Virus record (IMG/VR): IMGVR_UViG_3300034198_017445
Coordinates: 1 to 64,000 of that record
DNA: 64,000 nucleotides
Source: a virus
Direction: 5' to 3' (one strand)
Each line of letters opens with the position of its first letter. The stretch's first letter is position 1. The position numbers and the translations under genes are program-made. Below, one piece after another: positions 1 through 8,449 of this stretch. The notes under the pieces were generated by a model. The model did not search any database. It was not told the DNA's origin and was given only the letters and a program-made list of their open reading frames with translations.

Positions 1-2
1 TG

Positions 3-476
3 CGTCTCGCTACGCCCATGAAGAGAAATCCTTCTGTGGTGTATCGAACGGAAAAGGCGCATGGTCTGTACAAAGGAAAGGCTGTCTTTGGCGATGGTCT
101 GTACGTCGGCTTGAGCAAATCGCAAGTTGCAGAGATGACGCTCGATCCGGACCGGGAAGCTGACGACGAAACAGTCCCTGATCATGGAAGTGTGAAGGCG
201 TTGCAGTTTCCTAAAGATTTGAAGGTGCTTTCGATTCAAGAGACCGATCTTCCTGGGGGAAGTCGTATTTGGGATCCTGCGCGAATCAAACAGGCCGTTC
301 TTGATGCCGGATACGATGCTTTGCATGTCAACAGCGAAAGTTTGAACTTTGGAGGGAACCAGATAGTTCTCTATCGCGGTTTTGACAAAAAGCTGAAGCA
401 AATCAAGGAATCTGAATCCGGATATTTGTCGCCACGTCAGCGTCAAATTCTTGAGGGTTGGAGCGGCTATCCATAA
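3..476 (+). CDS. C-terminal part of a head-region protein with an ADP-ribosyltransferase-like domain (5' end outside window)
   Basis: The reading frame is open to the left edge, and the first ATG (position 18) has no ribosome-binding site, so this is probably the tail of a longer gene. The visible 150 residues contain a pattern seen in ADP-ribosyltransferase folds: an early Arg-Thr, then GLYKG, FGDGLYVGLSK, and later AGYDALHV followed by GNQIVLYR. ART-like domains are known fused to phage portal or minor head proteins. The next gene is a gp7-like head protein, which fits. The catalytic Glu cannot be placed, so activity is uncertain. It could instead be a non-enzymatic structural domain. Confidence 0.5.
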   Translation, partial: RLATPMKRNPSVVYRTEKAHGLYKGKAVFGDGLYVGLSKSQVAEMTLDPDREADDETVPDHGSVKALQFPKDLKVLSIQETDLPGGSRIWDPARIKQAVLDAGYDALHVNSESLNFGGNQIVLYRGFDKKLKQIKESESGYLSPRQRQILEGWSGYP

Positions 477-493
477 CTGATATACTTGGGGGC

Positions 494-1180
494 ATGGACT
501 TCCCAGGACGCAAGGAAACCGAAAAACAGATAGCGGCTGCTGTTCTTGATGTGTTCAAGGCTGCATCTTCTAAGCTGTTTTTTGGCATTGAAGCGGTCAA
601 TTCTGCCATGAGGCTGGCGCTCAAGAAGTACGTCGGTCCTATCTTCGAAGCTGTCGCGCGTCGCGTCACGTCGCTGTTTGTGGCGATCATTGGCAAGCCA
701 AAAGCGGCTGAGCCAGAACCCGATGGTCCGTATGTGACCGACTGGGACGAGGAGCACGAAATCCATTCTGTGGGTGTTCGGTCCGTCAAGAAGCAGATCC
801 GGGTGCTCGGGGATCAAATGTCCGAGACGAACCGCAAGCGATGGGAACGTCGCCAGGAGCGTCTTGAGGACGATCTTGCCAATGAAGGCTTGCAGGAGTG
901 GGCTGACTCGACTTTGTTTGCTCCGGACCGCGCTGCCACGATCGCTGTAACTGAGCTAACCAGTGCCGTTTCCAATGTCGAGATTGCGGTTGCGAATCGC
1001 GCCGAAGAGCTTGGAATCGTGCAGTTGGCGACCTGGGTGACTGCAAAAGACGACCGTGTTTGTCCTATCTGCGCGCCGTTGGATGGGCTAGGCGAGAGGT
1101 CTTGGAGGATCGATTTTCCATCGGGACCACCTGCCCATATCAATTGCCGTTGTTACTTGCATTGGTACCCGTTGCAGTGA
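494..1180 (+). CDS. SPP1 gp7 / Mu gpF-like minor head protein
   Basis: About 228 residues. The C-terminal third carries the hallmark of the phage head morphogenesis family: a helical stretch with VTELTSAVSN, then DDRVCPICAPLDG and finally PAHINCRCYL, a Cys/His cluster that probably binds metal. In SPP1-like phages such proteins sit in the procapsid near the portal and take part in assembly and DNA ejection. I chose the ATG at 494. An upstream TTG at 458 would add 12 residues but sits inside the end of the previous gene. It precedes the prohead protease, as expected for a head operon. Confidence 0.8.
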   Translation: MDFPGRKETEKQIAAAVLDVFKAASSKLFFGIEAVNSAMRLALKKYVGPIFEAVARRVTSLFVAIIGKPKAAEPEPDGPYVTDWDEEHEIHSVGVRSVKKQIRVLGDQMSETNRKRWERRQERLEDDLANEGLQEWADSTLFAPDRAATIAVTELTSAVSNVEIAVANRAEELGIVQLATWVTAKDDRVCPICAPLDGLGERSWRIDFPSGPPAHINCRCYLHWYPLQ

Positions 1181-1189
1181 TTCTGCAAT

Positions 1190-1212
1190 TGTGCGCACAG
1201 GCTGGGTACGAT
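1190..1212 (+). promoter_or_regulatory. Late promoter motif, copy 1 (TGTGCGCA-N9-TACGAT)
   Basis: TGTGCGCA at 1190-1197 is followed after exactly 9 bases by TACGAT. The same arrangement recurs at 7774, 15916 and 26443, always just before the first gene of a structural or lysis block. No good -35 box is present, so an activator or phage-encoded sigma factor is likely needed. Here it precedes the prohead protease start at 1220, leaving almost no leader. Confidence 0.6.
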
Positions 1213-1219
1213 TTTCTGC

Positions 1220-4200
1220 ATGGCAACTGCAGAACTGGAACATCGGCTACTTGAATCCTCAAGCGGTTACGATCGTATCGATCGTGATGCGGGGATTATT
1301 TATGGCGTGAAGGTGCTCGGGCTGGTCAGCAAGAATGACCGCAGGTATCTTCCCAAGGCTGTTTCTGATGCACTCCCCCTGTATGAAGGGGTCGCAGTCA
1401 ACATCGACCACCAACGCGACGATCCGAATTCTCGCGTCATCCAGGATCGTCCTATGCGCGATCGTTGGGGTGTTCTTCGCAATGCTCGAATCATCGACGG
1501 CGAAATCTACGCCAATCTGCACTACATCAAATCGCACCCCATGACCGAAATGCTGGTTGAGGCTGCGGAGAAGTTTCCTGAAACGTTCGGCTTGTCCCAC
1601 GATGCAACCGGCGACGAACGGGCGATCAACGGGGAACGTCAGGTTATCGAAATTTGGCGAGTCAATTCGGTTGACGTTGTCTCGCGACCGGCAACCAATG
1701 CTGGTTTGTTTGAGTCTGTCGAAATCCCCATTCACTCTGCTTTTGGTAGTCGCATGAAAAAATCGCTCAAAGAAGCCTTTTGCAGGACCGGCAAGGGCGG
1801 CAAGGTCGACAACTCGTGTTCTGGCAAGAAGGGGACCGGTCGTGGTCGATCCACGGGTGCCAAGGGCGCTTCTGCGTCAAAGGGTGCCACGGGTGCTGAC
1901 GCTGCTTCCGGTGCGTCTGGCGTAAAGGGGGCTGGCAAGAAAAAGGCGACCAAGGCTTCTAAGGCGACCAAGGGAACCAAAGCCACGGAGGTTCCTGTTT
2001 CACCTGATCTGAAGGCGAAGCTGAATCACTTGGCTGCTAGCAGCAACATGCCGAAGCACTTCAAGCCTGCTATGAGCCATCTTGAGCTGAACGGCAAAAC
2101 CTACAAGCTGGCAAAGGCTGGCGCATGGTCGCACTCTTATGTGGCTGATGACGGCACCAAGGCTATGTACCACAACGGCGACGGTGGTCACTACATCGCG
2201 CACGGGACTGATTCTGACGGCGATCCTAACTACGTTCCTGCGCATGCATCGAATCAGCCTGGGGTGCATTCTCGCGACGGTAAGCCGTTTGGCGAAGAGA
2301 ACAAGTTCTCGGCTTTTCACAACAACGAACTCTATACAAACATGGGGGTCGCTACTGGGATCAAAGACGGGAAGAAAAAGGATCAGTTTGAAGACTCAAG
2401 CGGAAATAAAATCTTCCGCGATCACGAGACCAGTGTTTGGACTGACGACAACGGCAAGTATATCGGTGGGCCTGCTTCCAAGACAACCAAGAAGGCTGCT
2501 GCCAAAACCGCCAGTCCAAAGTCATACGAGGCTCGCGTTGCTGCTTATGAAAAGCAGGGAATGACGACCAGTGATGCTCAAGGCGTGGTTGATGCAGAGG
2601 ATCTAAAAGCCGATCCTAATTCACCAATCGGAAAGCCTGTCAAAAAGCCGACGACTTCTAAATCTTCAAGTGCTTACGATGTGGCTGGAAGCATCAAAAA
2701 GGATTTGGAGATCAATCCTGTCACCACTTCTAATGCTCGGTACGAAGTGGGTGGTTTTGGCAATACGTGGCTTACCAATACGCACGGCCATGGGAATCAC
2801 GATGTCGGAAGCCCAACGTACAAAGATGCCGTAAATAAGTATCACGAAACAGCCAAGGGCTTGATTGATGCTGGTCACTTTGATTCGGCTGAGCACGCTC
2901 AGAATTATCTCGATTCGTCTTATGGTCGTCACTTGGCTGATGGGATGCATGGCCATGGAGACTTGTCAAAGATTCGTGGTCTTTCAAAGACCATTGCAAT
3001 TTACAAAAAAGCTGCAGGTATCAGTTCAAAGAGTTCGCCCAAAACCGCCAAGCCTGCGAAAGCTGCTAAGTCTCTCGATGTAACCGGCGCGAAGGTCTTT
3101 CACGCTACCGACGAGAAAGCCTACGACGACAAAGTTCGTATGTGGAAAACTGCCGGTGCGAAGATCAAGACGATTGGCGATCGCACTCATGTTTTGAATA
3201 CCGACGATGGTTCTGTCATGGGGTACATCGACAAACCGAAGTCTGGTTCCTCGGGATCTACCAGCAACTTGACGATCGTCGGAAACGATCCGTCTGCTCA
3301 GGTCATGACGCTTGGTGGAAATCCTGTTACCGCTAAGGCAAGTGACAACTTGACGATCGTCGGAAACGCGGCTGGCAAAGCAGCCAAGACTGCGAAACCA
3401 TCAGCAAAGACTCAGCCTGCTGCATCGTCTGGATCTGATAACTATTTCCAGGACTATGACGGCAATACGTACTACATGCCATCGTCGTCGGGTGATGCAA
3501 GCAAAAAAAGTCCATCCGAGAAATCAAAGTCTAAATCCGCCTCAAGTGGTATTCATTCCATTCTTGGTGCTATTGCGACTCCAGGTAGTTCTGACTCGTT
3601 GGGGGGCGTGTTCAAAAACAGATACACTCCAAAAATAGGGACCGACTCAAAGGACGTTCAAGCTGCGATTGACAAAGCAGGGTTTGAGTTTGAAAGCATG
3701 AATGGTTTCGCCCAGGAGTGGAAGCATCCGAAGACCGGTGAAAAGGTAAGTGTTTCTTATCATCCACTCACGAATAAAGTGATGCATATGCATGTTACTC
3801 CAGGCAAGGCTGCGAATCCGAAGTCTTCGTCTGGTGCTAAGGATGCTCTTGGTTCTGTCTTGACGCACAAGCCTGTCTCGCACAATCCAGGGCTGTATAT
3901 GAACGACTCGGGTGCTTCCGAGAAAGCGATTCACGATGCGCTTGTGGCTGACGGCTACAGGCTGAAGCCTGCAAACTCTTACGGTCATTACGTCAAAGGG
4001 CTGTACGAAAAACCTGCAGGTCCGTATGGATCATCAACCGCATCAATCAGTTTTGATCCAAAGACGGGGCTTCCGAGGTCTGTTAGCAAGTCATCGAGTG
4101 TCATGAAAGATTCGTTCAATCCAAAGGGGGCAGCAATGCCAAAGTCAACGTACAGAGAATTGGTTGAGTCCAACGAGCAGTTTGGTCGGTTCCTTGAGTC

Positions 4201-5041
4201 TGCCCTGGGGGATGATGATTCCATCGGTGGCGTCGGGGTTTCTTATGACGACAGCAGCGATGCCGTTGGTCAAATGATTTCAGCGTTCCGTTCTGCGATG
4301 GGATCGTTGATCGATAACGATGCGCTGTCGACCAAAGAGAAGCTCGCAAAGATGAAGCTGATTCTGGATGCTCGCGAGAGTGCTCTCGAATCCATCGGTG
4401 CTGACTTGAGTCCTGTCGAGGATCTTGAAGAAGGCGACATGATGGACGACGAAGAAGCCATCGACGAGTCTGCGAATCCGTTTGCTTCTGGCGACTCCGA
4501 GGAAGGCGACGCTGAAGAAGTCGACGCTGAAGAAGTCGACGATGCGGAAGGCGATATGGATGACGATTCCACCGATGAAGAATCGGACGAGGACGAGGAC
4601 GAAGAAGACAGCCCTGGTGAAACTAACCAGTTTGCCGAGTCCGACGATATGGCTCTCGAAGACGAGGAAGAAGAACCCACTGTCATGAGTGAATCGGCGA
4701 CTCGTGTCGCTGAGTGCGGTGGTAAGGACTGCAAAGACTGCGATGGTAAAAATATGAAAGAAAGTAACGTTGACGATCTTCGTCTCGAAAATGCTGCGCT
4801 TCGTGTGCGCATGCAGCTTTTAGAATCGGGTTGCGAGGTCACTGACGTTCGCGTTAAGGCGTTGCTTCCGTTGAACGAATCGGAACGAGTTCAGCTCATG
4901 GAATCATGGACTGGCACTCAAAAACGAGGAGAGCGTGAAGGACGACCGGCGCGGTCGCCATCGGTTTTCACGGAGTCGGCAGCGGCTGACGGTGGAAGCT
5001 ACCCAACGGACAGCAAAGAGTTTGCTCGGCAGTTGGGCTAG
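1220..5041 (+). CDS. Giant prohead protease / scaffold fusion
   Basis: 1273 residues. The first 165 residues match the phage capsid maturation protease style: VAVNIDHQ (candidate catalytic His), GLSHDATG (candidate Ser) and a closing SVDVVSRPATNAGLF. Such proteases cleave scaffold and capsid termini inside the procapsid. The last 250 residues are acidic and helical (runs of Glu/Asp, then a coiled coil around LRLENAALRVRMQLLES), like scaffold. Between them lie about 800 residues of Lys/Ser/Ala-rich linkers joining several small domains, far more than usual for this family. A 23-bp direct repeat encodes NLTIVGN twice (near 3265 and 3345). It sits upstream of the major capsid gene. Protease assignment is good; the role of the inserted domains is unknown. 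Confidence 0.75.
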   Translation: MATAELEHRLLESSSGYDRIDRDAGIIYGVKVLGLVSKNDRRYLPKAVSDALPLYEGVAVNIDHQRDDPNSRVIQDRPMRDRWGVLRNARIIDGEIYANLHYIKSHPMTEMLVEAAEKFPETFGLSHDATGDERAINGERQVIEIWRVNSVDVVSRPATNAGLFESVEIPIHSAFGSRMKKSLKEAFCRTGKGGKVDNSCSGKKGTGRGRSTGAKGASASKGATGADAASGASGVKGAGKKKATKASKATKGTKATEVPVSPDLKAKLNHLAASSNMPKHFKPAMSHLELNGKTYKLAKAGAWSHSYVADDGTKAMYHNGDGGHYIAHGTDSDGDPNYVPAHASNQPGVHSRDGKPFGEENKFSAFHNNELYTNMGVATGIKDGKKKDQFEDSSGNKIFRDHETSVWTDDNGKYIGGPASKTTKKAAAKTASPKSYEARVAAYEKQGMTTSDAQGVVDAEDLKADPNSPIGKPVKKPTTSKSSSAYDVAGSIKKDLEINPVTTSNARYEVGGFGNTWLTNTHGHGNHDVGSPTYKDAVNKYHETAKGLIDAGHFDSAEHAQNYLDSSYGRHLADGMHGHGDLSKIRGLSKTIAIYKKAAGISSKSSPKTAKPAKAAKSLDVTGAKVFHATDEKAYDDKVRMWKTAGAKIKTIGDRTHVLNTDDGSVMGYIDKPKSGSSGSTSNLTIVGNDPSAQVMTLGGNPVTAKASDNLTIVGNAAGKAAKTAKPSAKTQPAASSGSDNYFQDYDGNTYYMPSSSGDASKKSPSEKSKSKSASSGIHSILGAIATPGSSDSLGGVFKNRYTPKIGTDSKDVQAAIDKAGFEFESMNGFAQEWKHPKTGEKVSVSYHPLTNKVMHMHVTPGKAANPKSSSGAKDALGSVLTHKPVSHNPGLYMNDSGASEKAIHDALVADGYRLKPANSYGHYVKGLYEKPAGPYGSSTASISFDPKTGLPRSVSKSSSVMKDSFNPKGAAMPKSTYRELVESNEQFGRFLESALGDDDSIGGVGVSYDDSSDAVGQMISAFRSAMGSLIDNDALSTKEKLAKMKLILDARESALESIGADLSPVEDLEEGDMMDDEEAIDESANPFASGDSEEGDAEEVDAEEVDDAEGDMDDDSTDEESDEDEDEEDSPGETNQFAESDDMALEDEEEEPTVMSESATRVAECGGKDCKDCDGKNMKESNVDDLRLENAALRVRMQLLESGCEVTDVRVKALLPLNESERVQLMESWTGTQKRGEREGRPARSPSVFTESAAADGGSYPTDSKEFARQLG

Positions 5042-5114
5042 GCGTTTTGGACGGTTGGTTGGCTGATTTTTACTGATTCACTTTTTAGGGTTACTCACCC
5101 AGGACGAGGATAAA

Positions 5115-5840
5115 ATGCGAGGACTTTTGCTACCCCCACAGCACCTGTTGCTTGGTAAGTCGTTTGGTTTCTGTGATCCGTTTGTCAGCAAGGACACCAC
5201 GTTCTGGACGACTACGGCAACGGATACCGGCGCTGCCGTCATGACTGATGCGGCTGGTGGTGTTATTCAGTTGCAGCCATCGGACGGAACGGTCGCCGAT
5301 AACGATGAGGTGTACCTGCAAACGACCAGCGAAATTTTCAAGATCGCTGCTGGCAAGCCAATTTCGTTTGCTTCTCGCGTTCAGTTTGCTCAGGCAGCTA
5401 CCAATGCTGCGAACATCATCTCTGGTCTTGCTGATGCTCCTATCGCCAATACGCTTGTCGACAACGGCGCTGGTCCCAAGACTTCGTTCTCGGGCGCAGC
5501 GTTCTTCTGTGTCGATGGTGGTCTGAACTGGAACGTCATTTACTCGGATGGGGCGACTCAAACCAAGGCTGAATTGACGGCGACCAATACGCTGAACAAG
5601 ACGGCTGCGGTTGCTGCTACGGCAGCGTCTGTGTTCACTCTGCTAGAGATCGACATCGTTCCGAAGACTTCGGCTTTGGTCGATGTGATCTTCAAGATCA
5701 ACGGATCGACCGTATTCAAAATGATGGACCGCACCTACGCCAATGCCACGGAAATGGCAGCGTTCGTTGGTGCCAAGAATGGTTCTGCTAACCAGCAAGT
5801 GCTCAACGTCGACGACGTTTCGGCTTGGCAGGCTGTGTAA
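5115..5840 (+). CDS. Putative capsid decoration protein
   Basis: 241 residues, beta-rich with many Ala/Thr/Asn, no membrane segment, and a clear ribosome-binding site (AGGACGAGG) before the ATG. It lies directly upstream of the major capsid gene, the usual place of head decoration or stabilisation proteins. I do not recognise the family. The sequence (for example FSGAAFFCVDGG and LLEIDIV) would suit a jelly-roll or concanavalin-like sandwich. Function is inferred only from position and composition. Confidence 0.5.
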   Translation: MRGLLLPPQHLLLGKSFGFCDPFVSKDTTFWTTTATDTGAAVMTDAAGGVIQLQPSDGTVADNDEVYLQTTSEIFKIAAGKPISFASRVQFAQAATNAANIISGLADAPIANTLVDNGAGPKTSFSGAAFFCVDGGLNWNVIYSDGATQTKAELTATNTLNKTAAVAATAASVFTLLEIDIVPKTSALVDVIFKINGSTVFKMMDRTYANATEMAAFVGAKNGSANQQVLNVDDVSAWQAV

Positions 5841-5906
5841 GAAACTTGTGTTTTTGTGGCGACTTGGTCGCTGTGTTTTTTGGCTCGGTGTTTCGAAAGG
5901 TTCAAC

Positions 5907-7070
5907 ATGGTAGTAGACGCAAAGACTCGCCGTCACCAAAATTTGCGGCGATTGTACGAGGCTTCGGTTCGGGATCGCAATACGAATCGGTTCCTCGAAG
6001 ACTTCACTTCGACGCTGAATGATGATCGGCACGATCTTGGCAGTCGCTGGTCGATTCGTCAGTTGGCTGAGCAGTTCATCCCTGATGGGCGCGAAGCAGT
6101 AAATATGCTTCGTCCTACTGGTTCGGGTGGCTTTCAGTTGAAGGAATCGGCGGAAGTCATCGACACTTCGCTGTTCGCAAACATCATCGGACCGGTGATG
6201 TATACGTCCACGTTGAACGGCTTCAATATGCCGGGTCTGGTTGGCGATCAGTTGGTCGAAACCATTCAGACTGCATTCTCCGGGGAGCGTATCCCTGGCG
6301 TCGGTCGAATCGGTGACGACGTTGATATCGTCAACGAAGGGTCGCCGTATCCGAACGCGGTTCTTGGTGAGGAGTACGTTGATACTCCTGAAACCATCAA
6401 ACGCGGCTTGATCCTGAACGTGACTCGCGAAGCGATCTATTTCGACCGCACGGGCGTGCTCTTGGCTGAGTGTGCTCGCGTTGGTGAACGGGTCGCCGTT
6501 AACCGCGAGAAGCGAATTCTGGACGTTGTAACGGGCATCAGCACGGTTTACCGTCGCAATGGCGCGGCTGCTCAAGCTACCTACGCTGCTGACAACACGG
6601 TTTCCAACACGTTGGCAGACTGGACGAGCCTGGATGCCGTTGCTCAGAAGTTCAACGTCATGACGGATCCTATCACTGGCGAACCGATTTCGATCGATGT
6701 CGTCGCGATGTTGGTTCCAAAGGCGTTGGCTGTTCTTGCGAACCGCATCATCAATTCGTCGATGACTCGCCAAGGATCTAGCACTGGCAACAACCAGACC
6801 TACGTTCAGGGGAATTCGCTGTACTCCACGGGTGCTCCGCAGGTCATCACGGGTCAGTATGTTCGTCAACGAACGGGCAGCGACGCGACTTGGTTTGCTG
6901 GCGATCCAAAGAAGTCGTTCGTCTACATGCAAAATTGGCCCCTGACAGTTTCGCAGTCCGACGATTCGAGCGAGGTCGGGTTCACTCGTGACATCGTCCT
7001 GCGGTTCAAGACTTCGGAACGTGGCGCTGCTGGCGTTCGCGAACGGCTGTACATGGTAAAAAACACCTAG
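5907..7070 (+). CDS. Major capsid protein (HK97-like)
   Basis: 387 residues from the ATG at 5907, preceded by AAAGG. An in-frame ATG at 5856 exists but lacks a site. Features expected of HK97-fold capsid proteins are visible: a charged N-terminal helix region (about residues 5-50), a central stretch with VTREAIYFDRTG and a long A-domain-like region, and a C-terminal VGFTRDIVLRFKTSERG that resembles the conserved C-terminal strand seen in many capsid proteins. Position after the protease/scaffold and decoration genes and just before a strong terminator supports the call. It is expected to be the most abundant late product. Confidence 0.75.
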   Translation: MVVDAKTRRHQNLRRLYEASVRDRNTNRFLEDFTSTLNDDRHDLGSRWSIRQLAEQFIPDGREAVNMLRPTGSGGFQLKESAEVIDTSLFANIIGPVMYTSTLNGFNMPGLVGDQLVETIQTAFSGERIPGVGRIGDDVDIVNEGSPYPNAVLGEEYVDTPETIKRGLILNVTREAIYFDRTGVLLAECARVGERVAVNREKRILDVVTGISTVYRRNGAAAQATYAADNTVSNTLADWTSLDAVAQKFNVMTDPITGEPISIDVVAMLVPKALAVLANRIINSSMTRQGSSTGNNQTYVQGNSLYSTGAPQVITGQYVRQRTGSDATWFAGDPKKSFVYMQNWPLTVSQSDDSSEVGFTRDIVLRFKTSERGAAGVRERLYMVKNT

Positions 7071-7106
7071 TTCGGCATGGTGGTATTCACCAGGGAAAAC
7101 TTGTAT

Positions 7107-7139
7107 AAATGGTGGGGAGTGATCCCCACCATTTTTTTT
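7107..7139 (+). terminator. Rho-independent terminator after the capsid gene
   Basis: A 12-bp stem (AAATGGTGGGGA pairing with TCCCCACCATTT) with a GTGA loop is followed by a run of T. It separates the capsid operon from the downstream connector genes. Confidence 0.9.
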
Positions 7140-7150
7140 GGAGTGAGTGA

Positions 7151-7771
7151 ATGTCTACAGATGGAAACTTGACGGCGCTTGAAAATGCTTCGCAGGCTGG
7201 CACCACGGGTGCGGCTTCTGCCCAATCGGAACGGTCTGGTGGCAGGCAAAATGCAAAGCCTACTCCCGTAGTTTCGGACCAAAAGGAAAGTTCCGCGAGC
7301 AATCTTGAGGCGCGTCTTGCTGCTCTTGAGGCTGGCGAGAAAGCGTTGAAGGAAAAGCAAGCCGAGTTGCTTGAGATGCAGGAGAAGATGCGCGCGGCAG
7401 AAGACTCGGACCGGCTGCGACCTGTTCGTCCGTCAGAGGCTGTCTGTGTTGGAAACGGATATCTTTTCGTCGTCACTGGAAAGAAGGATTCGGACGGGTT
7501 ACCACGTAAGGAGATCCGTTGTTGCGACGAGTCTGAGGCTTTGCGGTGGTATGTTGCCACGACGCCAAACCCAAAAAATCCCACAAAGCAGGTTGATCCT
7601 GTCACGTTTCACCTTGATGTTAAGTGCATGGATGCGACTCGAAACGAGCATCGCCAACGCGATCTTCGTTTGTCTGTGCTTCGGGCAAAATCGGACCGTG
7701 GCGTTCCATTGACTCCGGAGGAGCAGCAAACGTTGGAAGAGTGGGACTTGGAACGTCTCGGGATTATCTAG
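7151..7771 (+). CDS. Hypothetical protein with central coiled coil
   Basis: 206 residues. The N-terminal 45 are Ser/Gly/Ala-rich and probably disordered. Residues about 50-90 form clear heptads rich in Leu, Glu and Lys. The C-terminal half is mixed and holds several Cys. A GGAGTGAGTGA site precedes the ATG. It lies between the capsid terminator and a late promoter, so it may be expressed by read-through. No family recognised; a head-associated role is likely from position only. Confidence 0.55.
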   Translation: MSTDGNLTALENASQAGTTGAASAQSERSGGRQNAKPTPVVSDQKESSASNLEARLAALEAGEKALKEKQAELLEMQEKMRAAEDSDRLRPVRPSEAVCVGNGYLFVVTGKKDSDGLPRKEIRCCDESEALRWYVATTPNPKNPTKQVDPVTFHLDVKCMDATRNEHRQRDLRLSVLRAKSDRGVPLTPEEQQTLEEWDLERLGII

Positions 7772-7773
7772 GT

Positions 7774-7796
7774 TGTGCGCATCGGTTCGATAGGAT
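7774..7796 (+). promoter_or_regulatory. Late promoter motif, copy 2 (TGTGCGCA-N9-TAGGAT)
   Basis: Same octamer and same 9-base gap as the copy at 1190. It lies 21 bases before the ATG of the small gene at 7817 and starts the connector/fibre block. Confidence 0.6.
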
Positions 7797-7816
7797 AGCG
7801 GACGGAGGTATGTCTC

Positions 7817-8077
7817 ATGTCCGTCCTAGCGTTGCTGAAAACCAGACGTAATTATGTTGCTACTCAGATTTCGGAAATCACCAAGACCACTCTTGGTGGT
7901 AAGCCGAATGCAAACACGGCGGATGGTGGGACGACTATAGATCACGTCGCCTATCGCGATTCTTTGTATCGAGAATTGCGAGAGTTGGATGCGGCTATCC
8001 AGCGTGAGGCGGTTGTCGCAGCGGCGCTTGATGACTCCGATGGTTCCTGGGAAATCGAATCACAGGTGTATTCCTAA
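7817..8077 (+). CDS. Small hypothetical head-tail region protein
   Basis: 86 residues, helical and charged, beginning MSVLALLKTRRNYV. A GGAGGT site at 7803-7808 gives ideal spacing to this ATG; the nearer ATG at 7809 is out of frame and closes quickly. Size and position suit small connector proteins with a conserved helical pair, but no motif is diagnostic. First gene after a late promoter. Confidence 0.6.
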   Translation: MSVLALLKTRRNYVATQISEITKTTLGGKPNANTADGGTTIDHVAYRDSLYRELRELDAAIQREAVVAAALDDSDGSWEIESQVYS

Positions 8078-8079
8078 CT

Positions 8080-8433
8080 ATGGTCAACCGAATTCCAGTC
8101 TCGATTCCTATCAATCAAACGAAGTCGGATGCTGTCCAGATTCCTGACTTCGAGTCTGTTTGTGCGGTGTCAATACTCACGGACGGCTTTCAGGGAGCGA
8201 CGTTCTCGTTTGAGATTTCGTTTGACAATGGGACTACCTACCTGCCTGTTCGCGCTCTCGGTGGCGCTTCGGTCTACACGGTAACAGCGGCAGCAACCAA
8301 GGCGTATTTCCCGATCGATTCTGATGTGTTCTTTGCTTCGCACACGGGTCACGTTTGTTTGGTTCGAGTTGTGTCGGCTGCGACTGAATCGACTGGGGCA
8401 CGGTCGCTCCTGGTGCATACAAAACGAAGCTAG
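8080..8433 (+). CDS. Hypothetical structural protein
   Basis: 117 residues, beta-rich, starting two bases after the preceding stop, so co-translated. The pattern SFEISFDNGTTYLPV resembles small sandwich domains in fibre or decoration proteins. No enzyme motif or membrane segment. Product identity unknown. Confidence 0.55.
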   Translation: MVNRIPVSIPINQTKSDAVQIPDFESVCAVSILTDGFQGATFSFEISFDNGTTYLPVRALGGASVYTVTAAATKAYFPIDSDVFFASHTGHVCLVRVVSAATESTGARSLLVHTKRS

Positions 8434-8449
8434 CTGGAGGTGGTGACGC

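Noticed and set aside
4270-4842. Ser-rich 190-residue minus-strand ORF
   Set aside because: Reverse complement of the Glu/Asp-rich scaffold tail, where GAA/GAG/GAC read as TTC/CTC/GTC and Ser codons; not a gene.
5643-6932. 429-residue minus-strand ORF opposite the capsid gene
   Set aside because: Fully antisense to the major capsid gene; composition (Arg/Asn/Asp/Val-rich, no pattern) is that of a shadow frame.
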